This document shows, piece by piece, positions 53,288-62,914 of a stretch of 64,000 nucleotides of DNA. The notes under the pieces are model-generated. The model did not search any database, was not told where the DNA came from, and was given only the letters and a program-made list of their open reading frames with translations. A program made the translations under genes and the position numbers. How positions within the stretch are numbered: the stretch's first letter is position 1; every line of letters starts with the position of its first letter. The stretch covers positions 1 to 64,000 of the forward strand of contig NZ_CAMIGN010000012.1 of assembly GCF_946221935.1 (NCBI RefSeq). Direction: 5' to 3'. The stretch is from an uncultured Corynebacterium sp. GTDB lineage: Bacteria; Actinomycetota; Actinomycetes; Mycobacteriales; Mycobacteriaceae.

Positions 53288-54885
53288 CCGAGGGCAAGGC
53301 CAGGGCTACCGATCGCACTCTAAACTTTGCCGCGTGCTCCGACCGCGGCCTCGTTCGCGGCAATAATGAGGACTCCGCTTATGCGGGTCCACACCTGCTC
53401 GCGCTCGCCGACGGCATGGGAGGCCACGCGGCCGGCGAGGTTGCTTCTCAGTTCCTCATTAATGCTCTCAGCCCCCTGGACTCCCCGCTTATCGACGAGT
53501 CTGACAACCGTGACCAGCTGGAGAACCTGCTGGCTACTGCCGTCGACGAAGGTAACCAGGACATCGCATCGCACGTAGATGAGCACCCGAACCTGGACGG
53601 AATGGGCTGCACTCTGACCTCCATGCTCTTTTGCGAGGATGAAGTTGCCATCTGCCATATCGGCGATTCTCGTGGCTACCGTCTGCGCGATGGCGAGCTT
53701 CGCCAGGTGACGAAGGACGACACTTTCGTTCAGTCTCTCGTCGACGAAGGCAAGCTCGCGCCAGAGGACGTCAGCAGTCACCCGCAGCGCTCCCTCATCC
53801 TCAAGGCTCTCACTGGACGCCCCGTCGAGCCCACTCTGTGGCGCGAAAAGACACAAATCGGCGATCGCTTCATGCTCTGCTCCGACGGTCTATCCGATCC
53901 GGTAAGCCCCGAGACGATCCGCGAAGTCCTCTCCCGTGGCACCCCGGAAAAGGCCGCCCGCAAACTCGTCGAAATGGCACTGCGCGGTGGCGGACCTGAC
54001 AACGTCACGGTTGTTGTCGCTGATGTTGTTGAGTTTGACGCCCAGTCCAACTCGCCGACCGATCCAGAACTCACTCTGCCATCTCGCCCGGTACTAGCAG
54101 GAGCTATCGCGGGCGAAGAGGCAGAAATGCCACGTCCGGATTCTTCAGCAGCTCGCGCAGCGGCAATTCAAGGGCTTTTGACCACGCCAGCGGCGTCACC
54201 AAAAAAGGACGCAACAGAAGAAGAGCCTGAACCTGCGACGGCTACACCAGCAGGCAAACGGACTCATCAGAGTCACGGCGAGGACGACGGCGAAGGTGTA
54301 GAACCCACCGGCAAAGCAAAAACCAAAAAGCCGAAGAAGTCCCGGCGCGGCCTGTGGGTAACGCTCGCAATTGTGTTGGTGGTCATCGCAGCCGCAGGTG
54401 CGGTGGGGTATGTGACGTACCAGCGCATCAAGGACACGTACTACGTGGCCGAGGAAAACTCACAGCTCAAGTTGATGAACGGTACGGATAGTTCCGTCTT
54501 AGGGATCAAACTGAACTCCGTGCACCAAGACATCTGCCTGGACGACAATGGCAAGGCGACCTTCGTCGAGCCCGGTGCAGGCGGCGATTGCCACCTGTTT
54601 AAGACTTCCGATCTGACCCCGGCTGCTCAGGGTGCGCTGGCGGATCTGCCGGAGGACTCTTATGACAAAGTCTCCGGCCAGATCACTCGCCTGGCGGAAC
54701 AAACACTGCCAGTGTGTGTAACGCGCGTGCCGTCTGACAAGCAAACCGACAAGGAAGCTGACAAGAAGGACGATAAGAAGAAGTCCGAGGACAACCAAAA
54801 GGACAACAACTCGAAATCTGAGAAACCCACCGAAGCGCCGGAAGACCTCACCACCCCCGGAGTTTCCTGCCGCGAGGTGAACTAA
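53284..54885 (+). CDS. pstP: PP2C-type Ser/Thr phosphatase PstP
   Basis: The 533-residue protein's cytoplasmic PP2C domain (about 10-245) has the metal-binding motifs RGNNEDS (about 22-28), ADGMGGHAAGE (about 40-50), CHIGDSRGYRL and GGPDNVTVVVADV. A charged linker precedes one membrane helix (about 358-378) and an extracytoplasmic tail with a Lys/Asp/Glu-rich stretch. PstP dephosphorylates PknA, PknB and their substrates. Confidence 0.95.
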   Translation: MTEGKARATDRTLNFAACSDRGLVRGNNEDSAYAGPHLLALADGMGGHAAGEVASQFLINALSPLDSPLIDESDNRDQLENLLATAVDEGNQDIASHVDEHPNLDGMGCTLTSMLFCEDEVAICHIGDSRGYRLRDGELRQVTKDDTFVQSLVDEGKLAPEDVSSHPQRSLILKALTGRPVEPTLWREKTQIGDRFMLCSDGLSDPVSPETIREVLSRGTPEKAARKLVEMALRGGGPDNVTVVVADVVEFDAQSNSPTDPELTLPSRPVLAGAIAGEEAEMPRPDSSAARAAAIQGLLTTPAASPKKDATEEEPEPATATPAGKRTHQSHGEDDGEGVEPTGKAKTKKPKKSRRGLWVTLAIVLVVIAAAGAVGYVTYQRIKDTYYVAEENSQLKLMNGTDSSVLGIKLNSVHQDICLDDNGKATFVEPGAGGDCHLFKTSDLTPAAQGALADLPEDSYDKVSGQITRLAEQTLPVCVTRVPSDKQTDKEADKKDDKKKSEDNQKDNNSKSEKPTEAPEDLTTPGVSCREVN

Positions 54886-54888
54886 CCT

Positions 54889-56196
54889 ATGAAGCTTTTT
54901 AGCCGACGTACAGAGGCCGGGCTTTTGCTTCTGGCCGCAATCATTTTGCTGCTCGCCATCGTGGCGCTGGAGATCTCACAGGGCAATGAAATTAGTTCCG
55001 AGGTGTTTTACCTCGTCGGCGGATTTTTTGCCACTTTCCTGGTCGCCCACCTCGTGGTGTGTTGGATGGCTCCAGAGGCCGACCAGATCATGCTTCCCAT
55101 CGCGGCACTCCTCAACGGCATTGGTCTGGTTGTGATTTACCGGCTGGATTTGGGCTCAGGTCTTAGCCTGGCGAAATCCCAAATCATGTGGACCGCCATC
55201 GGCGTGGTGCTTTTCTGCCTGGTCATCAGCTTTTTAAGGGATCATCGATCCTTGCAGAACTATTCGTACCTGCTGGGTCTTGCTGGTCTGATTTTGATTG
55301 CGCTGCCGATCGTGTGGCCCACGTCGTTGAATGCTGATGCAAACGTGTGGATCAGCATCGGCCCGTTCTCCATTCAGCCGGGCGAGTTCGCAAAGATCAT
55401 GCTGCTGCTGTTCTTTGCCACTCTGCTGGTGAATAAGCGCCGCCTCTTCACGGTGGCTGGAAAGTCCTTCCTGGGACTGCAGTTTCCTCGCTTGCGTGAC
55501 TTGGGGCCGCTGTTTTTAGTGTGGGGCATTGCGCTGATGATCATGGCAGCGCAAAACGACTTTGGGCCCGCGCTGCTGCTATTCGGCACTGTGCTGGGCA
55601 TGTTGTACATGGCGACAGGCCGCGCCTCCTGGCTGGTGCTGGGTCTGGGGCTAGCTTTCATCGGCGCATTCGGCGTGTACCAGATCTCGGCGAAGATCCA
55701 GGATCGCGTCTCTAACTTCGTCGATCCATTGGCGAACTACGATGGCAACGGCTTCCAGCTTTCCCAAGCGCTTTTTGGCATGTCTTTCGGCGGTGTGACC
55801 GGCCGCGGGCTCGGCGAGGGCTACCCGAACAACATCCCGGTCGCGCACTCGGACTTCATCCTGGCTGCCATCGGCGAAGAACTGGGGCTTATCGGTCTGG
55901 CTGCTGTGTTGTTGGCCTACATCGTGTTCGTCTCCCGTGGTTTTAATACCGCAATGCGTGCCCGCGATTCCTACGGCAAGCTCGTTGCCGCCGGTTTGTC
56001 GCTGACCATCGCCATCCAGATTTTCGTTGTCACCGGCGGCATTTCGCGACTTCTGCCTATGACTGGCCTGACAACACCGTTCCTGTCGCACGGTGGTTCG
56101 TCACTGTTGGCGAACTACATACTGTTGGCGATTATTCTGCGCATCTCGCATGACGCCCGCACACCACTGGCCATCAAGGAAGGAGAGGAAGCATGA
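54889..56196 (+). CDS. rodA: RodA/FtsW-type peptidoglycan glycosyltransferase
   Basis: The 435-residue SEDS protein has about ten to twelve helices. Family motifs are present: NVWISIGPFSIQPGEFAKIMLLLF with the essential region around residues 146-169, AHSDFILAAIGEELGL near 318-333, and FLSHGGSSLLANYILLAIIL near the end. It polymerises glycan strands from lipid II with the class B PBP encoded next. It overlaps pbpA by 4 bp. Confidence 0.95.
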   Translation: MKLFSRRTEAGLLLLAAIILLLAIVALEISQGNEISSEVFYLVGGFFATFLVAHLVVCWMAPEADQIMLPIAALLNGIGLVVIYRLDLGSGLSLAKSQIMWTAIGVVLFCLVISFLRDHRSLQNYSYLLGLAGLILIALPIVWPTSLNADANVWISIGPFSIQPGEFAKIMLLLFFATLLVNKRRLFTVAGKSFLGLQFPRLRDLGPLFLVWGIALMIMAAQNDFGPALLLFGTVLGMLYMATGRASWLVLGLGLAFIGAFGVYQISAKIQDRVSNFVDPLANYDGNGFQLSQALFGMSFGGVTGRGLGEGYPNNIPVAHSDFILAAIGEELGLIGLAAVLLAYIVFVSRGFNTAMRARDSYGKLVAAGLSLTIAIQIFVVTGGISRLLPMTGLTTPFLSHGGSSLLANYILLAIILRISHDARTPLAIKEGEEA

Positions 56197-57641
56197 ATCG
56201 CTCCATCCGTGCGGTAGCCATCTTTAGCTTCATCCTGGTGATGGCCCTGATCGCAAACCTGACTTATATCCAGGCTTTCCAACAAAAGTCGCTGGCACAG
56301 AATCCGCTGAATTCGCGTCAATTCCTTGAGGCTAAGTCAAAGGAGCGCGGCAGCATCATCGCCGGCGACCAGGTGCTGGCTAAGTCCGTGAAGAACTCCG
56401 AAGACTTTTATGATCGCGAATACCCCTACATGTCCGCGAAGTACGGCTCCGTGATCGGCTACCTGTCGGATCAATACGGCGCTTCGGGCATTGAGTCCTC
56501 CCAAAACTCAATCCTGACCGGCGAGGACGACTCGCTATTCGCAACCCGCACGTGGGACATGCTGACAGGCAAGGAACTCGGCGGAGCGAATGTCGAACTG
56601 ACACTGAACCCGAAGGTGCAGGAAGTCGCCTACGACCAGCTGGCTAACAAGGGCTATTCGGGTTCCGTGGTGGCACTTCGCCCATCGACGGGCGAGGTGT
56701 TGGCAATGGCCAGCACCCCGTCAACCGACCCGGCTAAGCTTGTCGGCCCGCCTGCTGAAGAAACGAAGGCTAACTTCGAAAACTACGCCAACGATGAGAA
56801 CGCTCCCCTGTTGAACCGCTCCACTCAGCAGATCCAGCCGCCGGGCTCGACCTTCAAGGTCATCACCACCGCTGCGGCTCTGGAGGAGGGCGACACTCCG
56901 GACACAACCGTCACCGCCGCTCCCCAGATCACGCTGCCCGATACGGCCACAACATTGGAGAACTACGGTGGCGCCGCATGTGGCGGAGGAGGCCAAACCA
57001 CGCTCCGCGAAGCATTCAAGCGCTCGTGTAACACCGCCTTTGTGGATATTTCCACCCGCCACGGCGCGGACAAGTTCAAGGACATCGCCGGCAAGTTCGG
57101 TATCGGCGAAAAAGACGACTACCTGGGTCTGCCCGTTGAACCCTCCCGGCTGGGCGACATCCCGGACGGCGCAGCACTGGGTCAGTCCTCCATCGGTCAG
57201 CGTGATGTGGCTCTGACTCCGCTGCAAAACGCGGTGATTGCCGCCGCCATCGCCAACGGCGGGGTGCGCATGAAGCCGTACCTCGTTAGCAAAATCACGG
57301 GCCGCGATTTGTCCACGCTGCGGACCACCAAGCCGCAGAAGGCTGGCCGTGCGATACCGGAAAAGACAGCAGATACCTTGAAGGAACTCATGGTGGATGC
57401 TGAAAACTGGGCCGGCGGGGACGCCACCATCGCGTCGAAGACTGGTACGGCCGAACACGGCGAGGATTCCCGCAACTCGAACCCCCACGCTTGGTACATT
57501 GCTTTTTCCACTTCCGCCGATGTCGCCGTCGCCGTTCTAGTGGAAAATGGTGGTGACCGTGGCCGTGCCGCCACCGGCGGTTCACTTGCCGGCCCCATTG
57601 GGCGTGCCGTGATCCACGCAGCTGAAAAGGAGCAGCAGTAG
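56193..57641 (+). CDS. pbpA: Class B penicillin-binding protein PbpA
   Basis: The 482-residue transpeptidase has an N-terminal membrane anchor (about 5-25) and an active-site Ser219 in PPGSTFKVITT (SxxK). SCN in FKRSCNTAFV supplies the SxN motif and ASKTGTAEH the KTG triad. It crosslinks peptidoglycan, partnering RodA. It lies in the overlapping chain fhaB-pstP-rodA-pbpA-pknA. Confidence 0.95.
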   Translation: MNRSIRAVAIFSFILVMALIANLTYIQAFQQKSLAQNPLNSRQFLEAKSKERGSIIAGDQVLAKSVKNSEDFYDREYPYMSAKYGSVIGYLSDQYGASGIESSQNSILTGEDDSLFATRTWDMLTGKELGGANVELTLNPKVQEVAYDQLANKGYSGSVVALRPSTGEVLAMASTPSTDPAKLVGPPAEETKANFENYANDENAPLLNRSTQQIQPPGSTFKVITTAAALEEGDTPDTTVTAAPQITLPDTATTLENYGGAACGGGGQTTLREAFKRSCNTAFVDISTRHGADKFKDIAGKFGIGEKDDYLGLPVEPSRLGDIPDGAALGQSSIGQRDVALTPLQNAVIAAAIANGGVRMKPYLVSKITGRDLSTLRTTKPQKAGRAIPEKTADTLKELMVDAENWAGGDATIASKTGTAEHGEDSRNSNPHAWYIAFSTSADVAVAVLVENGGDRGRAATGGSLAGPIGRAVIHAAEKEQQ

Positions 57642-57643
57642 CC

Positions 57644-59302
57644 ATGAGCGATTCCCGTCAACCCGACCGCACCGAGATCGAGCGCACGCAACGACTACTG
57701 GGCGAACGCTACGAGTTGCAGTGGATCATTGGCCGCGGAGGCATGTCTACGGTGTGGCTGGCTCACGATACGGAAAAACTACGCGACGTCGCCGTTAAGA
57801 TCCTCAAACCTGAGTACACGGAAAACGAAGAGTTTCGCGCGCGTTTCCGCAATGAGGCCTCTGCCGCTCAGCATCTCTCCAGCCCCAATGTCGTCAATAC
57901 TTATGACTCCGGTGAGGTCGAGGCCCCAGACAACGGGACGGTGTTCTGCTACATCATCATGGAGTACATCCGTGGCGAGTCCCTTGCCGATGTGCTGTCA
58001 CGCGAAGCCTCGCTGCCTCAGAATCTGGCGCTTGACGTATTGACGCAAACCGCCGCGGGTCTTAAGGCAATCCATGATGCCGGCCTAGTGCACCGCGACA
58101 TCAAGCCAGGCAATCTGCTGATCACCTCCGACGGTTTCGTCAAGATCACTGACTTTGGCATCGCCAAGGCAGCTGCCGCCGTACCGCTCACGCGCACGGG
58201 CATGGTGGTCGGTACAGCCCAGTACGTTTCCCCCGAGCAGGCCCAGGGCGATCAGGTCGGCCCTGCCAGTGACGTATATTCCCTCGGTGTTGTGGGATTC
58301 GAAATGCTGGCGGGCTACCGCCCGTTCTCTGGCGATTCCACAGTGTCAGTGGCGATCAAGCATATTTCGGAGACTCCCCCGGAACTGCCGGATACGATCG
58401 ACCCCAACCTCCGAGAACTCATCAGGGTATGCCTGCGCAAGAATCCACGCACGCGCTACGCAGACGGTGCAGAGCTAGCCGCCGCGACTGTGCTGGTTTC
58501 AGAAGGTAAGCAACCCCCGTCTCCTCATAACGTGCCGAACGTCAGCGCCGATCCGCATCCGCTCACCGAGCAATTGGGAGATGTGGCCACCGGCCCGGGC
58601 ACCCGAGTGCCGTCGGTACCGAACTCCAACTACCCGAGTTCCTCGTACCAACCGGCCTACCAGGGTGAACCCGGACCGGCCGTGGGCACCGGCAATGCCG
58701 CGATGGCACGTGGAGCGAAGGATTCGCAGGGGGCGTCACGAAAAAAGAACCACATTATCGTGGTTATTCTGGCGCTCGTCAGCATCGTTGCGCTGGCGCT
58801 GGCAACATTCCTCCTCACTCGTGGCAATAACGATGCCGCACCGAACCCCGAGACTATGACCGTGACCAACGAGGTGACGACCGAGCCGACTGGTGAGGAA
58901 CAGCCGACGAGCCAGGGCGGTGGAAGCGTACCCGCCGAAACGGATAGCCCAGCTCCGACGGACACGACCAATGATCGCGATGACCGGACGACCGAGTCCA
59001 CGCGAGAGGAGACCGAAAGCTCCAGAGAGAGTAGCCCGTTGTTCCCGTCGCTCCCGCACTTCCCTAACGGTGGCGGGCGTGGCAACAATAACGGCAACGG
59101 AAATGGCAATGGCAACGGTAACGGCAACAACGGCGGAGATGCTGGCGGGGCGGCCGAGCCTACCGCCGCACCAAACCCGCAAAACTCTCCCAACCGCCCA
59201 AATAGCCCAAACACGAACGACAACGCGACCTCAGCAGATAACAACCTGCCGAGCGAGTTCCGTAGCATGACAAACAATGCCGAGAACCAGCCAGTCTTGT
59301 AG
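57644..59302 (+). CDS. pknA: Ser/Thr protein kinase PknA
   Basis: The 552-residue kinase has a Hanks-type domain (about 22-285) with IGRGGMSTVW, VAVKILK (Lys near 49), VHRDIKPGN (about 149-157), and DFG in KITDFGIAK. One membrane helix follows (about 370-390). The extracytoplasmic tail is rich in Thr, Glu and Asp, then has a Gly/Asn repeat run (about 482-505) and a Pro/Asn tail. No PASTA domains are present. PknA controls growth and division together with PknB. Confidence 0.95.
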   Translation: MSDSRQPDRTEIERTQRLLGERYELQWIIGRGGMSTVWLAHDTEKLRDVAVKILKPEYTENEEFRARFRNEASAAQHLSSPNVVNTYDSGEVEAPDNGTVFCYIIMEYIRGESLADVLSREASLPQNLALDVLTQTAAGLKAIHDAGLVHRDIKPGNLLITSDGFVKITDFGIAKAAAAVPLTRTGMVVGTAQYVSPEQAQGDQVGPASDVYSLGVVGFEMLAGYRPFSGDSTVSVAIKHISETPPELPDTIDPNLRELIRVCLRKNPRTRYADGAELAAATVLVSEGKQPPSPHNVPNVSADPHPLTEQLGDVATGPGTRVPSVPNSNYPSSSYQPAYQGEPGPAVGTGNAAMARGAKDSQGASRKKNHIIVVILALVSIVALALATFLLTRGNNDAAPNPETMTVTNEVTTEPTGEEQPTSQGGGSVPAETDSPAPTDTTNDRDDRTTESTREETESSRESSPLFPSLPHFPNGGGRGNNNGNGNGNGNGNGNNGGDAGGAAEPTAAPNPQNSPNRPNSPNTNDNATSADNNLPSEFRSMTNNAENQPVL

Positions 59303-59560
59303 AAAATGGGCTCTGGAAAAGAACTGGATTAAGTCCACACCGACAGCGCCCATGAGCAAGCAACTATGTCCGCACAACAAATTCGACTATTATTCGTCAA
59401 TCAAAGTGACAAAAAACGTATTCTGGGTTCAGTTGGCAACTCCACAAAGTATCCGGGCTAGCACTCCGGCTAGCGTCCCAACGAGCTAGGCCCAACAAGA
59501 GCGTAGCGAGAGTTAAGTCGCACACGACCCATACGACGAGGCAGACAAAGGAGCAACGGC

Positions 59561-61759
59561 GTGGACCGAAACGGCACAACCTTGGGTGGCCGATACCGCC
59601 TAGGTGCCACCATCGGCACGGGTGGCATGTCTGACGTCTACGCCGCTACCGACGAACTCCTGGGCCGTGATGTTGCGGTGAAGATGATGCGCCCCGACTT
59701 GGCGCGCGACACAACCTTCCTGGAGCGCTTCCGCCGCGAAGCACAGAACGCCGCAAAGTTGAACCACCCCGCCATCGTCGCGGTGTACGACACGGGTCAG
59801 ACTCCCGACGAGGACGGCGCAGTGCCGTATATCGTCATGGAGCGCGTCCACGGCGAGACACTACGCGACATCATTCAAGACTCAGGCAAGATGAGTCTCA
59901 CCGAAGCCGCATCTGTGATGTCGCAGGTGTGCTCCGCGCTGTACTTTTCCCACGAAGCGGGCATTATTCACCGTGACATTAAACCCGCCAATGTGATGAT
60001 CACGAATACCGGCGCAGTGAAGGTCATGGACTTTGGCATTGCACGTGCGCTGAGCGACAGTTCCTCGGCGATGACGCAGACCGCTGCCGTCATTGGCACT
60101 GCCCAGTATCTTTCCCCCGAGCAGGCGCGCGGCCAGTCCGCCGACGCGCGCTCCGACATCTACGCCGCGGGTTGTGTCTTCTACGAGCTGGCCACCGGCA
60201 AAGCACCGTTCCACGGTGAGTCTCCGCTTTCCGTTGCCTTCCAGCACGTACAGGAGAACCCGGAACCACCGTCCAAGGTTCCTGGTATGCACCTTTCCAA
60301 GCGTGAGGCGTTGAGCTTGGACTCCATCGCCCTTACCGCTATGACGAAGTCTCCTGCGGATCGCTACGACGATGCGCAGGAGATGTCGACGGATCTCAAG
60401 CGCCTTTCTGAGGATCAATTGCCGCTCGTCGCTCAGGCTTATGCCAATGACGCCGACTCGGCCGGCACGGGATTCCACCATGCAGTCTCCCGCGGTGGGG
60501 GTGCTGCGGGACTGGCCGCCGGTGCCGCCGCGGGAGCTGCCGGCGCCCACGCGGCGCGTGGCAATGGATCCGGTGGCAACTGGGACGAAGATCCCCAGAC
60601 CACTGTGCTGCCTGCCAATGGCGGAGCGGTAGCTGCTGGGCATTACGAGCAGTCTGCCCACAGCGATGACTACAGCAGCGACTATAGCGACGGGTACGAC
60701 AGCGAGTACCAGGACGACTACGACGATGGCTATGCCGGTGGCTATAACGACGATTACGACGGCGATTATGACGACCAGTACGACGGTGAATACTACGAGG
60801 AAAAGCCCAAGCGCCGCTGGTGGGCGCCCATTGCTTGGGTTGCGGGTATCGCTGCTCTGATTGCCGGTGGTTACTTCGCCTACCAATCGATCTCCGCTGA
60901 CGACGGAAACGATAAGCCCGTCGAGGTCGAGCAGGTGAAGATTCCTAACGTTGCTAACAAGGATCGCGCCGAAGCGCAGAAGCTGCTAGAGGACGCAGGC
61001 TTCCAGGTGACTGTCGAGGAAACGACGCACGACAAGATCGCCCGTGGCAAAGCTATCAGCACCGACCCGGCGGCGGGAAAGTCGATCGAACGGGGCACCG
61101 AGATTAAACTGCTGGTTTCCAGCGGCCGTGAGATTACCGATGTGCCGGATCTGACGGGTAAGACCACCGAGGAAGCGCAGAAGCTCCTGAAGCAGGCGAA
61201 GCTGGCGCTGAACACGGAGGTCAAGGAAGAGGCGAGCGAGGATGTGCCAAAGGGCAAGATCATCACGCAGACTCCGCCGCAAGGTTCGCAGGTATCCGTT
61301 GGCACCAAGGTAACGATTACCGTCTCGACTGGCCCGGAGGATATTCGAGTGCCGGTAGTAACCGGCCAGCAGGTAGAGGATGCACAGGAGAACCTGGAAT
61401 CCTCCGGATTCAAGGTGATCGTCGAACAGGTGGATTCGGTCGAGCCGAAGGGTCAGGTGCTCTCCGCGACGAACGAGGGAGAGAAGCTGCCCAAGGGCAG
61501 CGAGATCACACTAGAGGTATCCCTGGGCAACCAGTTCGAGATGCCTTCCCTGCAAGGTAAAAAGTACGGCGATGTATTCCGCGCACTGCAGGCCGCCGGT
61601 TGGCGCGGCACCCCGGAGCAGCTGCACCGAGAGAATAAGAACACTCCGGATCTGGCGCGTGTTGATGAGGTCGCGCAGCAATCAATCCACAGTGGTGAGG
61701 TCATCAAGCGTGACGCAGACATCACCGTCACGGTGTATGTCTTTAACCTTCTGCCCTAG
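59561..61759 (+). CDS. pknB: Ser/Thr protein kinase PknB with PASTA repeats
   Basis: The 732-residue protein starts at GTG (AAAGGAG upstream). The kinase domain (about 10-275) has IGTGGMSDVY, VAVKMMR, IHRDIKPAN and MDFGIAR. A juxtamembrane segment (about 360-415) is an unusual Asp/Tyr-rich repeat tract. The helix at about 425-445 is followed by four PASTA domains (about 455-520, 521-588, 589-655, 656-732) that sense muropeptides or lipid II. PknB controls cell-wall synthesis. A 258-bp gap separates it from pknA, unlike the overlapping upstream genes, so it may have its own promoter. Confidence 0.96.
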   Translation: MDRNGTTLGGRYRLGATIGTGGMSDVYAATDELLGRDVAVKMMRPDLARDTTFLERFRREAQNAAKLNHPAIVAVYDTGQTPDEDGAVPYIVMERVHGETLRDIIQDSGKMSLTEAASVMSQVCSALYFSHEAGIIHRDIKPANVMITNTGAVKVMDFGIARALSDSSSAMTQTAAVIGTAQYLSPEQARGQSADARSDIYAAGCVFYELATGKAPFHGESPLSVAFQHVQENPEPPSKVPGMHLSKREALSLDSIALTAMTKSPADRYDDAQEMSTDLKRLSEDQLPLVAQAYANDADSAGTGFHHAVSRGGGAAGLAAGAAAGAAGAHAARGNGSGGNWDEDPQTTVLPANGGAVAAGHYEQSAHSDDYSSDYSDGYDSEYQDDYDDGYAGGYNDDYDGDYDDQYDGEYYEEKPKRRWWAPIAWVAGIAALIAGGYFAYQSISADDGNDKPVEVEQVKIPNVANKDRAEAQKLLEDAGFQVTVEETTHDKIARGKAISTDPAAGKSIERGTEIKLLVSSGREITDVPDLTGKTTEEAQKLLKQAKLALNTEVKEEASEDVPKGKIITQTPPQGSQVSVGTKVTITVSTGPEDIRVPVVTGQQVEDAQENLESSGFKVIVEQVDSVEPKGQVLSATNEGEKLPKGSEITLEVSLGNQFEMPSLQGKKYGDVFRALQAAGWRGTPEQLHRENKNTPDLARVDEVAQQSIHSGEVIKRDADITVTVYVFNLLP

Positions 61760-61761
61760 CG

Positions 61762-62496
61762 CTACAGCATTGACGCTTCGGCGCTGATAGCGCCAGTTAC
61801 TTCTAGCTGCTCCTGAACCAGTCGGTTAACTAGGTCGGCCGGTATCACATCGGCTTCCGCACCCGGCCCACGTCGCCCTGCCTCGTTCAACCAATTGGCG
61901 AGCATCAGGTGGCCGTATTGCGTCATCACGGACTCGGGGTGGAACTGCACAGAATGGATTGGCAGCTTCCGGTGTCGCATCGCCATGATCATCCCGGAAT
62001 CGGAAGTGGCCGTGACCTGTAGTTCTTCCGGTACCGTCGCGGGATCGACTGTCAGGGAGTGGTAACGAGTCACGCGGAACGGGCTCGGCACCCCGGCCAG
62101 TACACCGGTGCCGTCGTGGGTGACCGGGGAGGTCTTGCCATGGAAGAGCTCATCTGCACGCACCACTTCTGCGCCGAAGTGCATACCGATCGCCTGGTGT
62201 CCAAGGCAGACGCCAAGCAGCGGAATCTGCTTTTCAACGGCGATCTTCAGCACATCCAACATGCGCCCCGCGGTGCTCGGCTCGCCTGGGCCAGGAGAGA
62301 GCAGGATCGCATCAAACTCCTGCAACATCGCAGCCAGGCCATCGGCATTGGTCTCGTTATCGGCTCCTGCGTCCGCAAGTTCGGGGGCGTCATTGCGCAG
62401 AACTACACAGTCGTTTCCGCTAAACCCCAGCTGTCCGATGTATTGCACGAGGTTGTATACGAAACTGTCGTAGTTATCGATCACGAGAATGCGCAT
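61762..62496 (-). CDS. pabA: Aminodeoxychorismate/anthranilate synthase glutamine amidotransferase
   Basis: ATG at 62496 gives 244 residues. The class I glutamine amidotransferase features are MRILVIDNYDSFVYNLVQYIG at the N terminus, the nucleophile in GVCLGHQAIG (about 89-98), and His-Glu in FHPES (about 197-201). It supplies ammonia to PabB or TrpE; position beside pknB matches the locus long annotated trpG/pabA in actinobacteria. It converges on pknB with 2 bp between the stops. TAGACT 7 nt upstream suggests a leaderless message. Confidence 0.92.
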   Translation of the reverse strand: MRILVIDNYDSFVYNLVQYIGQLGFSGNDCVVLRNDAPELADAGADNETNADGLAAMLQEFDAILLSPGPGEPSTAGRMLDVLKIAVEKQIPLLGVCLGHQAIGMHFGAEVVRADELFHGKTSPVTHDGTGVLAGVPSPFRVTRYHSLTVDPATVPEELQVTATSDSGMIMAMRHRKLPIHSVQFHPESVMTQYGHLMLANWLNEAGRRGPGAEADVIPADLVNRLVQEQLEVTGAISAEASML

Positions 62497-62503
62497 AACA
62501 AAG

Positions 62504-62509
62504 AGTCTA
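62504..62509 (-). promoter_or_regulatory. Probable -10 element for leaderless pabA
   Basis: On the minus strand TAGACT ends 7 nt before ATG at 62496, with no ribosome site between. Confidence 0.55.
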
Positions 62510-62635
62510 GCGTGCAGCGTGCATAGCATTGCCGGGGTGTGCTGCTAATATCGTTGGGTACATATTTTGCCCATGGGCGCTCGGTACCTCGCCTACCGTC
62601 CGCTTCGCAGTCAATCCCTTTGAGGTTTTTGAACA

Positions 62636-62908
62636 ATGCCAAAGTCCAAGGTTAATTCCGCGGAGGAGAACTACTCCAGTTCCTCCTCCGCGGATCGTCG
62701 CACGCCCGTGAAGCTGAACTCCAGCGGTACTCCGCGTTGGTACATTGTGCTGATGCTCGGGCTGATGATTCTGGGTCTGGCCTGGCTGGTTGTTAATTAC
62801 ATTGCTGGCCCGCAGATCCCGTTCATGGCTGAGCTCAACGCATGGAACTACCTGATCGGCTTCGCCCTGTTGATCGTCGGTCTGTTGATGACCATGGGAT
62901 GGAAGTAG
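62636..62908 (+). CDS. crgA: Cell division protein CrgA
   Basis: The 90-residue protein has a hydrophilic Ser-rich N terminus (1-30) and two membrane helices (about 36-56 and 68-88) separated by the short loop AGPQIPFMAELNAWN, which is typical of CrgA. In mycobacteria it recruits FtsI and FtsZ partners to the septum. The location next to pabA and pknB is conserved in actinobacteria. Confidence 0.95.
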   Translation: MPKSKVNSAEENYSSSSSADRRTPVKLNSSGTPRWYIVLMLGLMILGLAWLVVNYIAGPQIPFMAELNAWNYLIGFALLIVGLLMTMGWK

Positions 62909-62914
62909 CTAGCT

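Noticed and set aside
38760..58750. Recurrent GGCGTCAC followed by an A-rich tract
   Set aside because: Copies near 38770, 44881, 47065, 54194 and 58734 lie in both coding and non-coding sequence; the number is close to chance for a 7-8-base word.
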